From Streptomyces stelliscabiei (GTDB lineage: Bacteria > Actinomycetota > Actinomycetes > Streptomycetales > Streptomycetaceae): a stretch of 64,000 bases of DNA. Positions 34,389-42,968 of this stretch are shown here, in pieces; position 1 is the first letter of the stretch, and each line of letters opens with the position of its first letter. The notes under the pieces are model-generated. The model saw nothing but the letters and a program-made list of their open reading frames with translations, was not told where the DNA came from and made no database searches. Location of the stretch: contig NZ_JADBGF010000001.1 in assembly GCF_014873495.1 (NCBI RefSeq), positions 2,294,001 through 2,358,000 on the forward strand, read 5' to 3'. The position numbers and the translations under genes were made by a program.

Positions 34389-34859
34389 TCAGAAGTCCAC
34401 CCGGGTCCGGTCGTCCACCCGGGCCACCGCCTCCTGGGCGAACTCCTTCCGGTAGTCGCCGCGGATCTCCTCGATCTTGTGGTCGTTCGCGGTGGCCGCC
34501 GTCACCGGATACAGCAGCAACAGCTCGTACGACCGCTCCTTCTCGATCGCGCCGCTCGCGTCCCGCCACTGCCCGCGTCCCTCCCGCACGGTCAGGCCGT
34601 CCGGGAACCCGGGGGTGACCCGGCGGTCGACGAACGCCGTGAACTGCTCCGCGGTGACGGCCGGACCGCCGCCCGGGCGTTCGGTGCCGAAGAACAGCCG
34701 CGTCTCGATGTACGGCGTCCCGCGCGCCGGGGCGATCACGGGACCGCTGGGGGCGCTTTCGGCGAGGGTGGCGTACGCGGTCGGGGCGCCGGCGGTCAGC
34801 AGGCAGACGGCGGTCCCGAGCGCGACGCGCGTACGGGTGAGGGTGGGGAGTCGGGTCAT
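34389..34859 (-). CDS. DUF3574 exported protein
   Basis: A 156-residue protein with a signal peptide (TRTRVALGTAVCLLTAGAPTAYA, cleaved near 30). The mature part has the DUF3574 features YIETRLFFGTERPGG, FVDRRVTPGFPDGLTV and RSYELLLLYP. Function is not established. It lies 144 bp after the sortase gene on the same strand with a hairpin between, so it is probably a separate transcript. Acts outside the membrane if the signal is real. Confidence 0.8.
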   Translation of the reverse strand: MTRLPTLTRTRVALGTAVCLLTAGAPTAYATLAESAPSGPVIAPARGTPYIETRLFFGTERPGGGPAVTAEQFTAFVDRRVTPGFPDGLTVREGRGQWRDASGAIEKERSYELLLLYPVTAATANDHKIEEIRGDYRKEFAQEAVARVDDRTRVDF

Positions 34860-34928
34860 GTGATCAGCTCTAGTGGAGTCGACCGCTCCGGATCAGTCGG
34901 CCGCGCCGGTACCGGTCCGCGCGTGCGC

Positions 34929-34962
34929 CCGTACGCCCCAGGGGCTCGCCAGGGGCGTACGG
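34929..34962 (-). terminator. Terminator after the sortase gene
   Basis: CCGTACGCCCC (34929-34939) pairs perfectly with GGGGCGTACGG (34952-34962) around 12 nt. It lies between the sortase stop at 35004 and the DUF3574 start at 34859, reading leftward. Confidence 0.75.
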
Positions 34963-35003
34963 CACGCACCGCGCGCTCCGGATGCACGGCGGGCGCGCCG
35001 GAT

Positions 35004-35891
35004 TCACGGCTTGCGCGCCGGTTCCCGGGTCGCGGTGAGATGGGCGAAGACGACGACGTTGCTCGCGTAGCCCTTGCGCCGGTCGTACGTCCCGCCGCAG
35101 GTGATCAGGCGCAGCTCGGGGCGACCGCGGTGCCCGTACACCTTCTTGTTGGGGAAGCGGCTCTTCTCGTACGTCCGCACGGCGTCCACCGTGTAGACGG
35201 CGGTGCGGCCGTCGGCCCGCAGGACCTCCACGATCCGGCCGGGCTTGATCACGTCCAGCGCGGCGAACACGGCGGGGCCGGTCCTGGTGTCCCGGTGGCC
35301 GACGACGACCGCCGTACCGGGCCCGCCGGGCGCGGGACCCTCCGCGTACCAGCCGACCAGCTCGGGCTTGTCGTCCGGCGGTGCGGGAAGCCGCCGCCCG
35401 CTGTCGAGGCGGAGCGCGGTCACCGGTGCCTCGATGCCGAGGTAGCGGATGGTGACGGTCTTCGCCGGGGACGGCGGCAGCGTACGGGGCCGGGCGGGCC
35501 GCTTCGGGCCGGCGGGGGTGGAGGCAGGGGCGGAGGCGGTGGCGGGGGCGGACCGCGTGGGCTCGGTGGGAGTCGGGCGTACCGGCTCGGCCGGGGCCGT
35601 ACGCCCGGCCGGCGCCCCCTGGTCGGTCGCCTCGGTCGGGGGCGGGGTGCGTACGGGCTCGTCGGGGGGCGGGGGCGTGAAGTGCTGGGAGGCCTGCGCG
35701 CCGGGCGCCCCCGCACCGCGTGCCCCGGAATCGGCCCAGGCGGAGGGGGCGTCGGCGGCCGCGGTCCGCTCCCGGTGCTCCGCCAGGTGGACGCCGCCCA
35801 CCACCAGCGCGACGGTCATCACGACCGTCCGCGTCAGGCGGTAGGCGCGCGTCCGGTACCAGGGCCTCGGCCGGCGTCTACGCGGCGCCAT
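35004..35891 (-). CDS. srtF: Class F sortase
   Basis: A 295-residue membrane-anchored transpeptidase. Residues 1-20 are strongly basic, 22-36 form the membrane anchor, and 45-140 are a Pro/Ala/Thr-rich linker. The catalytic domain has H199 in VVVGHRDT and C265 in LITCGG, with the arginine expected further on. Class F sortases are typical of actinobacteria and lack a well-defined substrate set. Its ATG 35891 lies 14 bp inside the end of the upstream surface-protein gene, so the two are coupled. Confidence 0.88.
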   Translation of the reverse strand: MAPRRRRPRPWYRTRAYRLTRTVVMTVALVVGGVHLAEHRERTAAADAPSAWADSGARGAGAPGAQASQHFTPPPPDEPVRTPPPTEATDQGAPAGRTAPAEPVRPTPTEPTRSAPATASAPASTPAGPKRPARPRTLPPSPAKTVTIRYLGIEAPVTALRLDSGRRLPAPPDDKPELVGWYAEGPAPGGPGTAVVVGHRDTRTGPAVFAALDVIKPGRIVEVLRADGRTAVYTVDAVRTYEKSRFPNKKVYGHRGRPELRLITCGGTYDRRKGYASNVVVFAHLTATREPARKP

Positions 35892-36504
35892 CGGCGCGAC
35901 GACGGCGCAGCCGCAGGTAGGCCACCCCGCCGACCGCGGCGAGGCCCACGGCGGCCGCGCCCGCGACGGGCGCGAAGTCCTGGGTCATGGCGAGACCGCC
36001 GGCACCGGCCGGGACGGCACCCTCGGGACCGGCGAGACCGGCGGGCGGGCAGTTGACGTTGATGCTCCTGCGCCCCTCCTCCAGCGTCCCGCCCACGGTC
36101 CTCCAGGTCAGCACGTACTCCCCGTCGGGAAGCCGCGCGGCGTTCTCGGGCGCCACGGGCGTGCTGTGCCCGGTACCGTCGGCCGCGAGCGTGATCTCAC
36201 CCGTGGCGACGGGGTCGGTCCGCGGCGCGGGGGGCTCGTTGTCGATGGTCCAGCTGATGCGCTGCGACGGCGTGGGGTCCTCGGGGAAGTTGAAGGCGGA
36301 GAGGTAGAAGTCGCAGACCAGCGGCTGGTTGCGCTGGTTGTCGAACGGGAAGCCCACCTTGTGGATCACGACGTCGGGGTCGCCCGGGGCGGCGACGGCG
36401 GCCGGTGCCGTGATCAGGCTGGCTCCCGTGACGGCGAGTGCCGCGAGGACGGTGGCGGCACTCGCGCGCACTCCGGCGGGGCGCGGGCGGGACGAGGTGG
36501 ACAT
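35878..36504 (-). CDS. Secreted membrane-anchored surface protein (candidate sortase partner)
   Basis: A 208-residue exported protein with a signal peptide (cleaved near AVAAPGDP, about 40), an Ig-like beta domain, and a C-terminal PVAGAAAVGLAAVGGVAYL helix followed by LRRRRADGAA. This is the layout of a sortase substrate, but no LPxTG-like motif precedes the helix; LAMTQDF is found instead. GGAGG with 6-bp spacing supports ATG 36504. It overlaps the sortase gene by 14 bp. It may stay membrane-bound or be processed at a non-standard motif. Confidence 0.78.
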   Translation of the reverse strand: MSTSSRPRPAGVRASAATVLAALAVTGASLITAPAAVAAPGDPDVVIHKVGFPFDNQRNQPLVCDFYLSAFNFPEDPTPSQRISWTIDNEPPAPRTDPVATGEITLAADGTGHSTPVAPENAARLPDGEYVLTWRTVGGTLEEGRRSINVNCPPAGLAGPEGAVPAGAGGLAMTQDFAPVAGAAAVGLAAVGGVAYLRLRRRRADGAA

Positions 36505-36673
36505 GCAGAACCTCCGAGTCAGACGATTTTCACACAAATCGCTCTTTCGCCTGACTCTCTGTCACATCACACCGGGCGTGGGGGGAGCCGCGCCCGACAC
36601 CCCGTCAGATATCCCCCTTCCGGCCCAGGCGGACCTCCAGCCGGAAAGGCCCTCCCCCTCACCCCTCCCCGCC

Positions 36674-37873
36674 CTACGCGGTCTCCGGCCCGCCGCTCCC
36701 CCGCCCCGGCTGCGCCGGTGAGCGCAGGGCGATGCCCGCCGACACCAGCAGCAGCGCGCCGAGCATCACGAACGGCGCGGCCACACCCGCGACACCGGCG
36801 ATCAGACCGGCGGCGGCGGGTGCCCCGGCCTGCCCCAGCCGGTTCCCCGTCAGCCGCAGCGCGAGGGCGGTGGACCGCGCCTCGTGCGGCGCCGCCTGCA
36901 CCACCGTCGTCATGGACAGCGGCTGTCCGACCCCGAGACAGAACCCGAGGGCGGCAAGGATCAGGGCCAGCCCCCACACCGGCACCGGCACCGCGATCCC
37001 GGCGCACAGCACGGCCCCGAGCACGCAGGTGACGGTGAGCAGCGCGGTCCGGCCCAGCAGGCGCAGCATCGGGGTCATCACCAGACGGCACGCGATGGTC
37101 GCCGCCGCCCGCAGACTCAGCAGGACACCGATCACCGAGGGCGCGATGCCCCGGTGTTCACCGACCACCGGCAGATACGCGGTGAGGATGTCGGTCGCCG
37201 ACAGCACGGCGAGGCTGATGAAGATGCCGCCCGGCACGCCCCGGGTGCGCAGGATGCGGTGCACGGGCACCCGATCGCCCTGCCAGGTACGGGACTTGGG
37301 CTCGAAGGGGCGCTCTATCCGCCACAGCGAGGTGAACGCGACCGCGGCGCCGGCGCCCGCGACCACCAGGGCCAGGGCGCTCGTGCGGGCCATGTCCGGA
37401 CCGCCGATCAGGGCGCCCGCGGCGATCGGGCCGACCAACTGGCCGAGGGAGGCGCCGATGGTGAAGTGACCGAAGTTGCGGTCGTGTTCGTGCGGCGCGG
37501 ACTGGCGGGCCACCAGCGACTGGGCGCCGATCACGAAGGAGAGGTGGCCGAGGCCCATCACACCGCTCCATACGGCCATCGCCACCAACGAGTCGGCCAG
37601 ACCGCTCAGGACACAGCCGCCGGATATGAGGACGACGCCGACCGGCAGCAGGGGCGCGCACCGGCCGTGGTCGGTCCGGCGGCCGAGCGGGACGGCGGCG
37701 AACAGCGGGAGCAGGGCGTAGACCCCCGCGATCACACCGATGGCGCGCTCGTCGGCGCCCAGCGCGAGGGCCCGGTAGGACACGGCGGGCCGGGCCATCG
37801 ACACCGCCCCCTGCGCGAAGCCGAAGGCGATGACGAGGCGGAGCAGCCAGCCGCGGTTCCTACCGGGCCTCAC
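36674..37873 (-). CDS. MFS transporter
   Basis: A 399-residue protein with about twelve membrane helices; the GRRTDHGRCAP loop (about 66-76) is the MFS loop 2-3 motif in degenerate form and the second half has a matching RLLGRTALL loop. A long open frame continues upstream, but AAGGAGG about 9 bp before GTG 37873 fixes the start, and the extension is a shadow of the CitMHS gene. Family points to drug or metabolite efflux. Neighbouring genes do not reveal a substrate. Confidence 0.84.
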   Translation of the reverse strand: MRPGRNRGWLLRLVIAFGFAQGAVSMARPAVSYRALALGADERAIGVIAGVYALLPLFAAVPLGRRTDHGRCAPLLPVGVVLISGGCVLSGLADSLVAMAVWSGVMGLGHLSFVIGAQSLVARQSAPHEHDRNFGHFTIGASLGQLVGPIAAGALIGGPDMARTSALALVVAGAGAAVAFTSLWRIERPFEPKSRTWQGDRVPVHRILRTRGVPGGIFISLAVLSATDILTAYLPVVGEHRGIAPSVIGVLLSLRAAATIACRLVMTPMLRLLGRTALLTVTCVLGAVLCAGIAVPVPVWGLALILAALGFCLGVGQPLSMTTVVQAAPHEARSTALALRLTGNRLGQAGAPAAAGLIAGVAGVAAPFVMLGALLLVSAGIALRSPAQPGRGSGGPETA

Positions 37874-37965
37874 GATGCGGGTCCTCCTTGGGACGTTCAC
37901 GCCGGTGCGGGCGAACGTCGCACCGGCGCGGGGGAGTCGGGCTGCGGGGAGTCGGACTCCGGGGT

Positions 37966-39438
37966 TCAGATGATGCCGAACAGCACACCGGCGCCGAGGA
38001 TGATGAGCGAGGTCGCCGCCGCCCACTTCACCACGAACTTCGTGTGGTCGCCGAACTCGACCTTCGCCATGCCGACGAGCACGTACACGGCCGGCACCAG
38101 CGGGCTGGACATGTGCAGCGGCTGGCCGACCAGGGAGGCGCGGGCGATCTCCAGCGGCGAGACACCGTGGGCGGCGCCGGCCTCGGCGAGGACCGGGAGG
38201 ACACCGAAGTAGAAGCCGTCGTTGGACATGAAGTAGGTGAGCGGCAGGCTCAGGAAGCCGGTGACGAGGGCCATGTGCGGGCCCATGCCGCCCGGGATGC
38301 CGTCGACGATCCACTTGGCCATCGAGTCGACCATGCCGGTGCCCTGGAGGACGCCGGTGAAGACGGCGGCGGCGAAGACCATGCCGGAGACGTTGAGGAC
38401 GTTGTCGGCGTGGGCGGCCAGCCGGTCCTTCTGGTCGGGGATGTGGGGGAAGTTGACCGTCAGGGCGAGCGCGGCGCCGAGCAGGAAGAGGACCGGGATC
38501 GGCAGCCACTCCATGATCATGGCGGTGAGCAGCGTGACCGTGAGCAGCGCGTTGAACCAGTACAGCTTGGGGCGCAGCGTCGGGCGGTTGGGGTCCAGGC
38601 CCTGGAGGCGGACGTCGTCCTCGGCGTCGTCCTCGGCGTCGGTGCCGGAGCCCGCGCCGCCGGTGGTCTTCGCCGTACGGAGCTTGTCGTCGCCGGAGTG
38701 GGACCCTGCGGCGGACGCGGCGCCCGCGCCGACGAGGACCGTCTCCTCGGAGCCGGTGGTCTCCCCGTCCTCGGCGCCGTCCTTGACGATCTTCTCCTGC
38801 TCCAGTACCTCGTCGAGGCTCAGCACACCGAGGCGCTTGCGCTCCCGCAGGCCGAGGAAGTAGGCCAGGACGAAGACGAAGAGCAGGCCGACGAGGAGCG
38901 CGGGGATCATCGGGACGAAGATGTCCGCGGCGTCGAGCTTGAGCGCGGTGGCGGCGCGGGCGGTCGGGCCGCCCCAGGGCAGCGTGTTCATCACGCCGTT
39001 GGCGGTGGCGGCGACACCCGTCATCACGACCAGGCTCATCTTCAGCCGCTTGTACAGCGGGTACATCGCCGAGACGGTGATCATGAAGGTCGTCGAGCCG
39101 TCACCGTCCAGGGAGACGATCGCGGCGAGCAGGGCCGTGCCGACGACGATGCGCAGCGGGTCGGCCTTGCAGAACTTCAGGATGCCTCGGACGATCGGGT
39201 CGAAGAGACCGACGTCGATCATCAGGCCGAAGTAGACGATGGCGAACATCAGCATCGCGGCGGTGGGCGCGAGGTTGCCCACCCCCTCGATGACGTAGTC
39301 GCCGAGATGGGCTCCCTTTCCGACGAACACACAGAAGAGCGCGGGGATCAGTACGAGCGCCGCGATCGGCGACATCTTCTTCATCATGATCAGGACCAGG
39401 AAGGTCGCGATCATGGCGAAGCCGAGGATGGTCAACAT
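37966..39438 (-). CDS. CitMHS-family citrate:Mg2+/Ca2+ symporter
   Basis: A 490-residue transporter with eleven to twelve helices. LMFAIVYFGLMIDVGLFDP, SLDGDGSTTFMI and GVMNTLPWGGPTARA are signatures of CitM/CitH proteins that import metal-citrate complexes. A charged cytoplasmic loop of about 90 residues (around 215-305) is longer than in the Bacillus proteins. ATG 39438 is preferred because the helix starts at once; a start at 39471 adds a polar stub. The upstream region carries CAAGTCTTAACAAGGAGTTG (from about 39509). No two-component CitST pair adjoins it. Confidence 0.88.
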   Translation of the reverse strand: MLTILGFAMIATFLVLIMMKKMSPIAALVLIPALFCVFVGKGAHLGDYVIEGVGNLAPTAAMLMFAIVYFGLMIDVGLFDPIVRGILKFCKADPLRIVVGTALLAAIVSLDGDGSTTFMITVSAMYPLYKRLKMSLVVMTGVAATANGVMNTLPWGGPTARAATALKLDAADIFVPMIPALLVGLLFVFVLAYFLGLRERKRLGVLSLDEVLEQEKIVKDGAEDGETTGSEETVLVGAGAASAAGSHSGDDKLRTAKTTGGAGSGTDAEDDAEDDVRLQGLDPNRPTLRPKLYWFNALLTVTLLTAMIMEWLPIPVLFLLGAALALTVNFPHIPDQKDRLAAHADNVLNVSGMVFAAAVFTGVLQGTGMVDSMAKWIVDGIPGGMGPHMALVTGFLSLPLTYFMSNDGFYFGVLPVLAEAGAAHGVSPLEIARASLVGQPLHMSSPLVPAVYVLVGMAKVEFGDHTKFVVKWAAATSLIILGAGVLFGII

Positions 39439-39559
39439 GTGGATACCTAACGTTCGCCCTTGAACTCCCACCAGGGCACCGGCGGTGCGACGACGTTAGG
39501 GCGGGTCCACAAGTCTTAACAAGGAGTTGACATGCGAGCAATAAGAGCAGAACTCCTGG

Positions 39560-41815
39560 TCACAGCGTTGCGCCTGCTCGGGACAGCTCCACGGGGATGC
39601 CGTTGAGGACCGCGTTGCCCGACAGCGGGTCCAGGAGAGAGCCGTCGAGAAGCTGGTTCACGTTCACGCCGGGGTCGATCGCGGCGTGCCGCATCCGGGT
39701 GCCCGGACGGTCGTGGCCCCAGCCGTGCGGAAGGCTGACGACACCGCGCCGTACGACGTCGGTGACCTCCACGGGAGCGGTGACCTCTCCCCCGGCGCCC
39801 TTGATCCGCACGGCGTCTCCGTCGGCGATCCCGAGCCGGTCGGCGTCCTCGGGGTGGAGGTGGAGCGTGCAGCGGTTGGTGCCGCCGGTGAGGGCGGGGA
39901 TGTTGTGCAGCCAGCTGTTGTTGGACCGCAGATGACGCCGGCCGATGAGGACGAGACCGTCCGGGCGCTCGCGCAGGGCGGCGCGGAGCCGCGGCAGGTC
40001 GTCGGCGATCGGCCGCGGCAGCAGTTCGATCCTGCCGCTCACCGTCTTCAGCGGCTGCGGCAGACGCGGCTGCAGCGGGCCGAGGTCGATGCCGTGCGGG
40101 TGGGCGAGGAGCTTCGCGAGGGTGAGCCCGTCCGGGGCGGCGCCGAAACCCTCTCCGTACGGGCCGAGGCGCAGCATCATGTCGAGGCGGCGCTCGGGGC
40201 CGGTGTCGCCCGTGAGCAGACCGGCGAGTTCCTTCGGGTCGCGGCCGTGGACGGGTGAGTGGGCCTCCTTGACGGCCTTGCCCAGGGTCTGGCCGATGAC
40301 CAGGTCGTCGACGGCGGCCGGGTCGGCGCCGTGCATGCCGGTGGCGGCGAGGACGAGGCGCGCGAGGATCTCCGTCTCGGCCATGCGCCCGTCCTCCAGA
40401 GGGACGGCGGCGGGGTTGTAGCGGACCTGGTTGTGCACGGCGAAGGAGTTGAAGGCGAAGTCGTAGTGCGGGGCCTGGGAGGGCGGCGGCGGGGGCAGGA
40501 CGACGTCGGCGTGGCGGGCGGTCTCGCCCAGATAGGGGTCGACGCTGACCATGAAGTCCAGGGAGTCGAGCGCCTTGTCGAGGCGGTCGCCGTCGGGGGC
40601 GGAGAGCACGGGGTTGGCGGCGATCGTGATGAGCGCGCGGACCGGGCTGCCCTCGGGGGTGCTGGTGTCGATCTCCTCGGCGAGCGCGGACAGCGGCAGC
40701 TCGCCCTTGGCCTCCGGGTGGCCGCTGACCCGGCTGTGCCAGCGGCCGAGCGCGAAGCCGTGGCCGGGGCCCGCGGGCCGGGGCGTCCTGTCGGTCGCGG
40801 ACTGCGGGAAGAGGGCGCCGCCGGGCCGGTCGAGGTTGCCGGTGAGGATGTTGAGCACGTCGACGAGCCAGCTGGCGAGGGTGCCGTGCGGGACGGTGCA
40901 GCTGCCGATGCGGCCGTACACGGCGGCGGTGGGGGCGGCGGCCAGCTCGCGGGCGAGCGTGCGGATGGTCCCGGCGTCGACGTCACAGGCCTCCGCGACG
41001 GCCTCGGGCGTGAACTCCCCTACGGCGGCGGCCAGTTCGTCGGTCCCCAGCACCAGCGGGGCGAGGTCGCCGAGGTCGACGAGGTTCTCCTCGAAGAGGA
41101 CCTGCGCCATCGCCGCGAGCAGCAGTGCGTCCGCGCCGGGGCGGATCGCCACGTGCCGGTCGGCGAGCTTGGCCGTACGGGTCGTGCGCGGGTCGACGAC
41201 GGTGAGGGTGCCGCCGCGCGCCCTGAGGGCCTTGAGCTTGCCGGGGAAGTCGGGGGCGGTGCACAGACTGCCGTTGGACTCCAGGGGGTTGGCGCCGAGG
41301 AGCAGGAGGTGGTCGGTGCGGTCGAGGTCGGGCACGGGGATGGCGTTGGCGTCGCCGTAGAGCAGTCCGCTGGAGACGTGCTTGGGCATCTGGTCGACGG
41401 TGGAGGCGCTGAACAGGCTGCGGGTGCCGAGGCCCGCGAGGAGGGCGGGCGGGTAGAGGGCGCCGGCCATCGTATGGACGTTCGGGTTGCCGAGGACCAC
41501 GCCGACGGCGTTCGGGCCGTGGGCCTCGACGACGGGCCGGAGCCCCGCCGCGACGGCGTCGAACGCCTCCTGCCAGGTGGCCTCCCGCAGTTCGCCGTCC
41601 CTGCGCACCAGCGGGGTGCGCAGCCGGTCGGGATCGCCGTCGGCGGCACCGAACGAGGCACCCTTCGGGCAGATGAACCCCTTGCTGAACACATCGTCCC
41701 GGTCGCCGCGCGCCTTGGTCACCCGGGTGCCCTCGATGGTGAGGGTGAGGCCGCAGGTGGCCTCGCAGAGCGGGCAGACGCGCAGGGCGGTGCGGGAGTC
41801 GGTGGTGGTGGACAC
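39560..41815 (-). CDS. Molybdopterin-dependent oxidoreductase of the DMSO reductase superfamily
   Basis: A 751-residue enzyme. The [4Fe-4S] site is C14, C17, C21 and C49 (C-x2-C-x3-C-x27-C); the molybdopterin segments include GVVLGNPNVHT, DPRTTRTAKLAD and the C-terminal DUF-like RSNNSWLHNIP and LPHGWGHD. There is no Tat signal, so it is cytoplasmic. It resembles formate dehydrogenase/nitrate reductase-like solitary subunits. GTG 41815 follows GGGAGGA; the frame's earlier ATG at 41914 overlaps the operator. No electron-transfer subunits adjoin it. Confidence 0.87.
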   Translation of the reverse strand: MSTTTDSRTALRVCPLCEATCGLTLTIEGTRVTKARGDRDDVFSKGFICPKGASFGAADGDPDRLRTPLVRRDGELREATWQEAFDAVAAGLRPVVEAHGPNAVGVVLGNPNVHTMAGALYPPALLAGLGTRSLFSASTVDQMPKHVSSGLLYGDANAIPVPDLDRTDHLLLLGANPLESNGSLCTAPDFPGKLKALRARGGTLTVVDPRTTRTAKLADRHVAIRPGADALLLAAMAQVLFEENLVDLGDLAPLVLGTDELAAAVGEFTPEAVAEACDVDAGTIRTLARELAAAPTAAVYGRIGSCTVPHGTLASWLVDVLNILTGNLDRPGGALFPQSATDRTPRPAGPGHGFALGRWHSRVSGHPEAKGELPLSALAEEIDTSTPEGSPVRALITIAANPVLSAPDGDRLDKALDSLDFMVSVDPYLGETARHADVVLPPPPPSQAPHYDFAFNSFAVHNQVRYNPAAVPLEDGRMAETEILARLVLAATGMHGADPAAVDDLVIGQTLGKAVKEAHSPVHGRDPKELAGLLTGDTGPERRLDMMLRLGPYGEGFGAAPDGLTLAKLLAHPHGIDLGPLQPRLPQPLKTVSGRIELLPRPIADDLPRLRAALRERPDGLVLIGRRHLRSNNSWLHNIPALTGGTNRCTLHLHPEDADRLGIADGDAVRIKGAGGEVTAPVEVTDVVRRGVVSLPHGWGHDRPGTRMRHAAIDPGVNVNQLLDGSLLDPLSGNAVLNGIPVELSRAGATL

Positions 41816-41894
41816 GGGTCCTCCCGGAGGGGCGGCGGCGACGGTGACGCTCGGACGCGGGCCGCGGACGGAAAGCCCGCGGCACCGAGGCCGA

Positions 41895-41912
41895 GCATAC
41901 CGACCGGTATGC
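41895..41912. promoter_or_regulatory. TetR-type operator, site D (perfect dyad GCATACCG-AC-CGGTATGC)
   Basis: Eight-bp arms around a 2-bp centre, about 80 bp upstream of the molybdopterin oxidoreductase start. This is the most symmetric of the four sites sharing CATACCGNCCGGT. Confidence 0.65.
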
Positions 41913-42052
41913 ATCAGGGGGAGGGGCTGCCGGGAGTCTTGTCGCGAATCCGCGCGACCGTCACCGGTTCGGGGCCCGGTCGCCCCCGGCCGGGCGGGCC
42001 GGTCACCCCCGCACCGCGGCCCGCCCCCGGCCGGTCCGAGCCGGCGCCGTGG

Positions 42053-42670
42053 TCAGTCCAGCACGCGCGCGAGATAGGCCCGCAACAGCTCCCGCATCTC
42101 CTGGATGATCTGCGCGTCGCCCTCCGGGGAGACCCGGAAGGCCAGGTGGACGAGGGTGTCGGCGGTCTCGACGGCGATGAGGAAGGTGCGACGGAGGTCG
42201 TCGTCGGGGGTGCGGTCGATGAAGGCGGAGAGCAGGTCGGACAGCCGGTCGGCGACCCGGTGGTTGGGCTCCTGCCGGCTGCCGCCCACGGGGATCTGGT
42301 TGCCGAAGTCGATGAGGGCGAAGCCGGGGGCGTTGCGTTTCATGTCGAGGTACTCGTCGAGGACGGCGTCCATCGCGGTGCGCCAGTCCCGGCCGCCCAT
42401 CGCCCGGAGGCGGCGGGTGACCCGGTCGGTGAAGCGGTCCAGGTTGCGTTCGGCCAGCGCGTCGGCCATCGCGCGCTTGTTGCCGAAGAAGCGGTAGACG
42501 GAGCCGATGGGCACGCCCGCGCGCAGGGCCACGGCACGGGTGCTCAACGCGTCGTAGCCCACCTCGTCGAGGAGGTCGGCGCAGGCGTCGAGGATCCTGG
42601 TCAGTCGTTCGGCACTGCGCCGCTGCACGGGTGCGCGGCGCAGGGAGGTCGCCTGGGACACGGGCTTCAT
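42053..42670 (-). CDS. TetR-family transcriptional regulator
   Basis: A 205-residue repressor: RILDACADLLDEVGYDALS (about 24-42) and VPIGSVYRFFGNKRAMADAL (about 53-72) form the DNA-binding helices. The C-terminal domain resembles the TetR_C group with LIDFGNQIPVG. AAAGG with 5-bp spacing supports ATG 42670. It is upstream of the molybdopterin oxidoreductase on the same strand with site D between them, and divergent from hmgA. It is a second candidate binder for that operator. Confidence 0.86.
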   Translation of the reverse strand: MKPVSQATSLRRAPVQRRSAERLTRILDACADLLDEVGYDALSTRAVALRAGVPIGSVYRFFGNKRAMADALAERNLDRFTDRVTRRLRAMGGRDWRTAMDAVLDEYLDMKRNAPGFALIDFGNQIPVGGSRQEPNHRVADRLSDLLSAFIDRTPDDDLRRTFLIAVETADTLVHLAFRVSPEGDAQIIQEMRELLRAYLARVLD

Positions 42671-42968
42671 GATGCCTTTCCGCCGAGGTCCGATGAGCTG
42701 TCCGAATATCAGTACGGCCGCTGCCACCGCTCCCGCTCAGCCGTGGGCCACGACCGGCCGCGGACATCCGCACGTCGCACGGCCTGCCGGGAGACTAGAG
42801 CACCGCACTGACAGGACGGATCCCCCGTCGATCCGGTTCTCCCCCTCGGCCCGATGCACCCGATCTGTCGACGTCCACCGGCGTCCGGTTGCCGCCCTGT
42901 CCCCTTGCGTCCGCCTCGACCGAATCCTACGGTGAAGCATAGGAATCGAGAACGGCGAGGGAGCGGGC

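Noticed and set aside
35878..36504. Classical LPxTG sortase substrate
   Set aside because: No LPxTG, LAxTG or similar motif lies before the C-terminal helix, so only a candidate partner role is claimed.
40259..42811. An 850-codon plus-strand frame opposite the molybdopterin oxidoreductase and TetR
   Set aside because: Antisense shadow with Gly/Val/Glu-rich composition; both minus-strand genes have clear motifs and ribosome sites.
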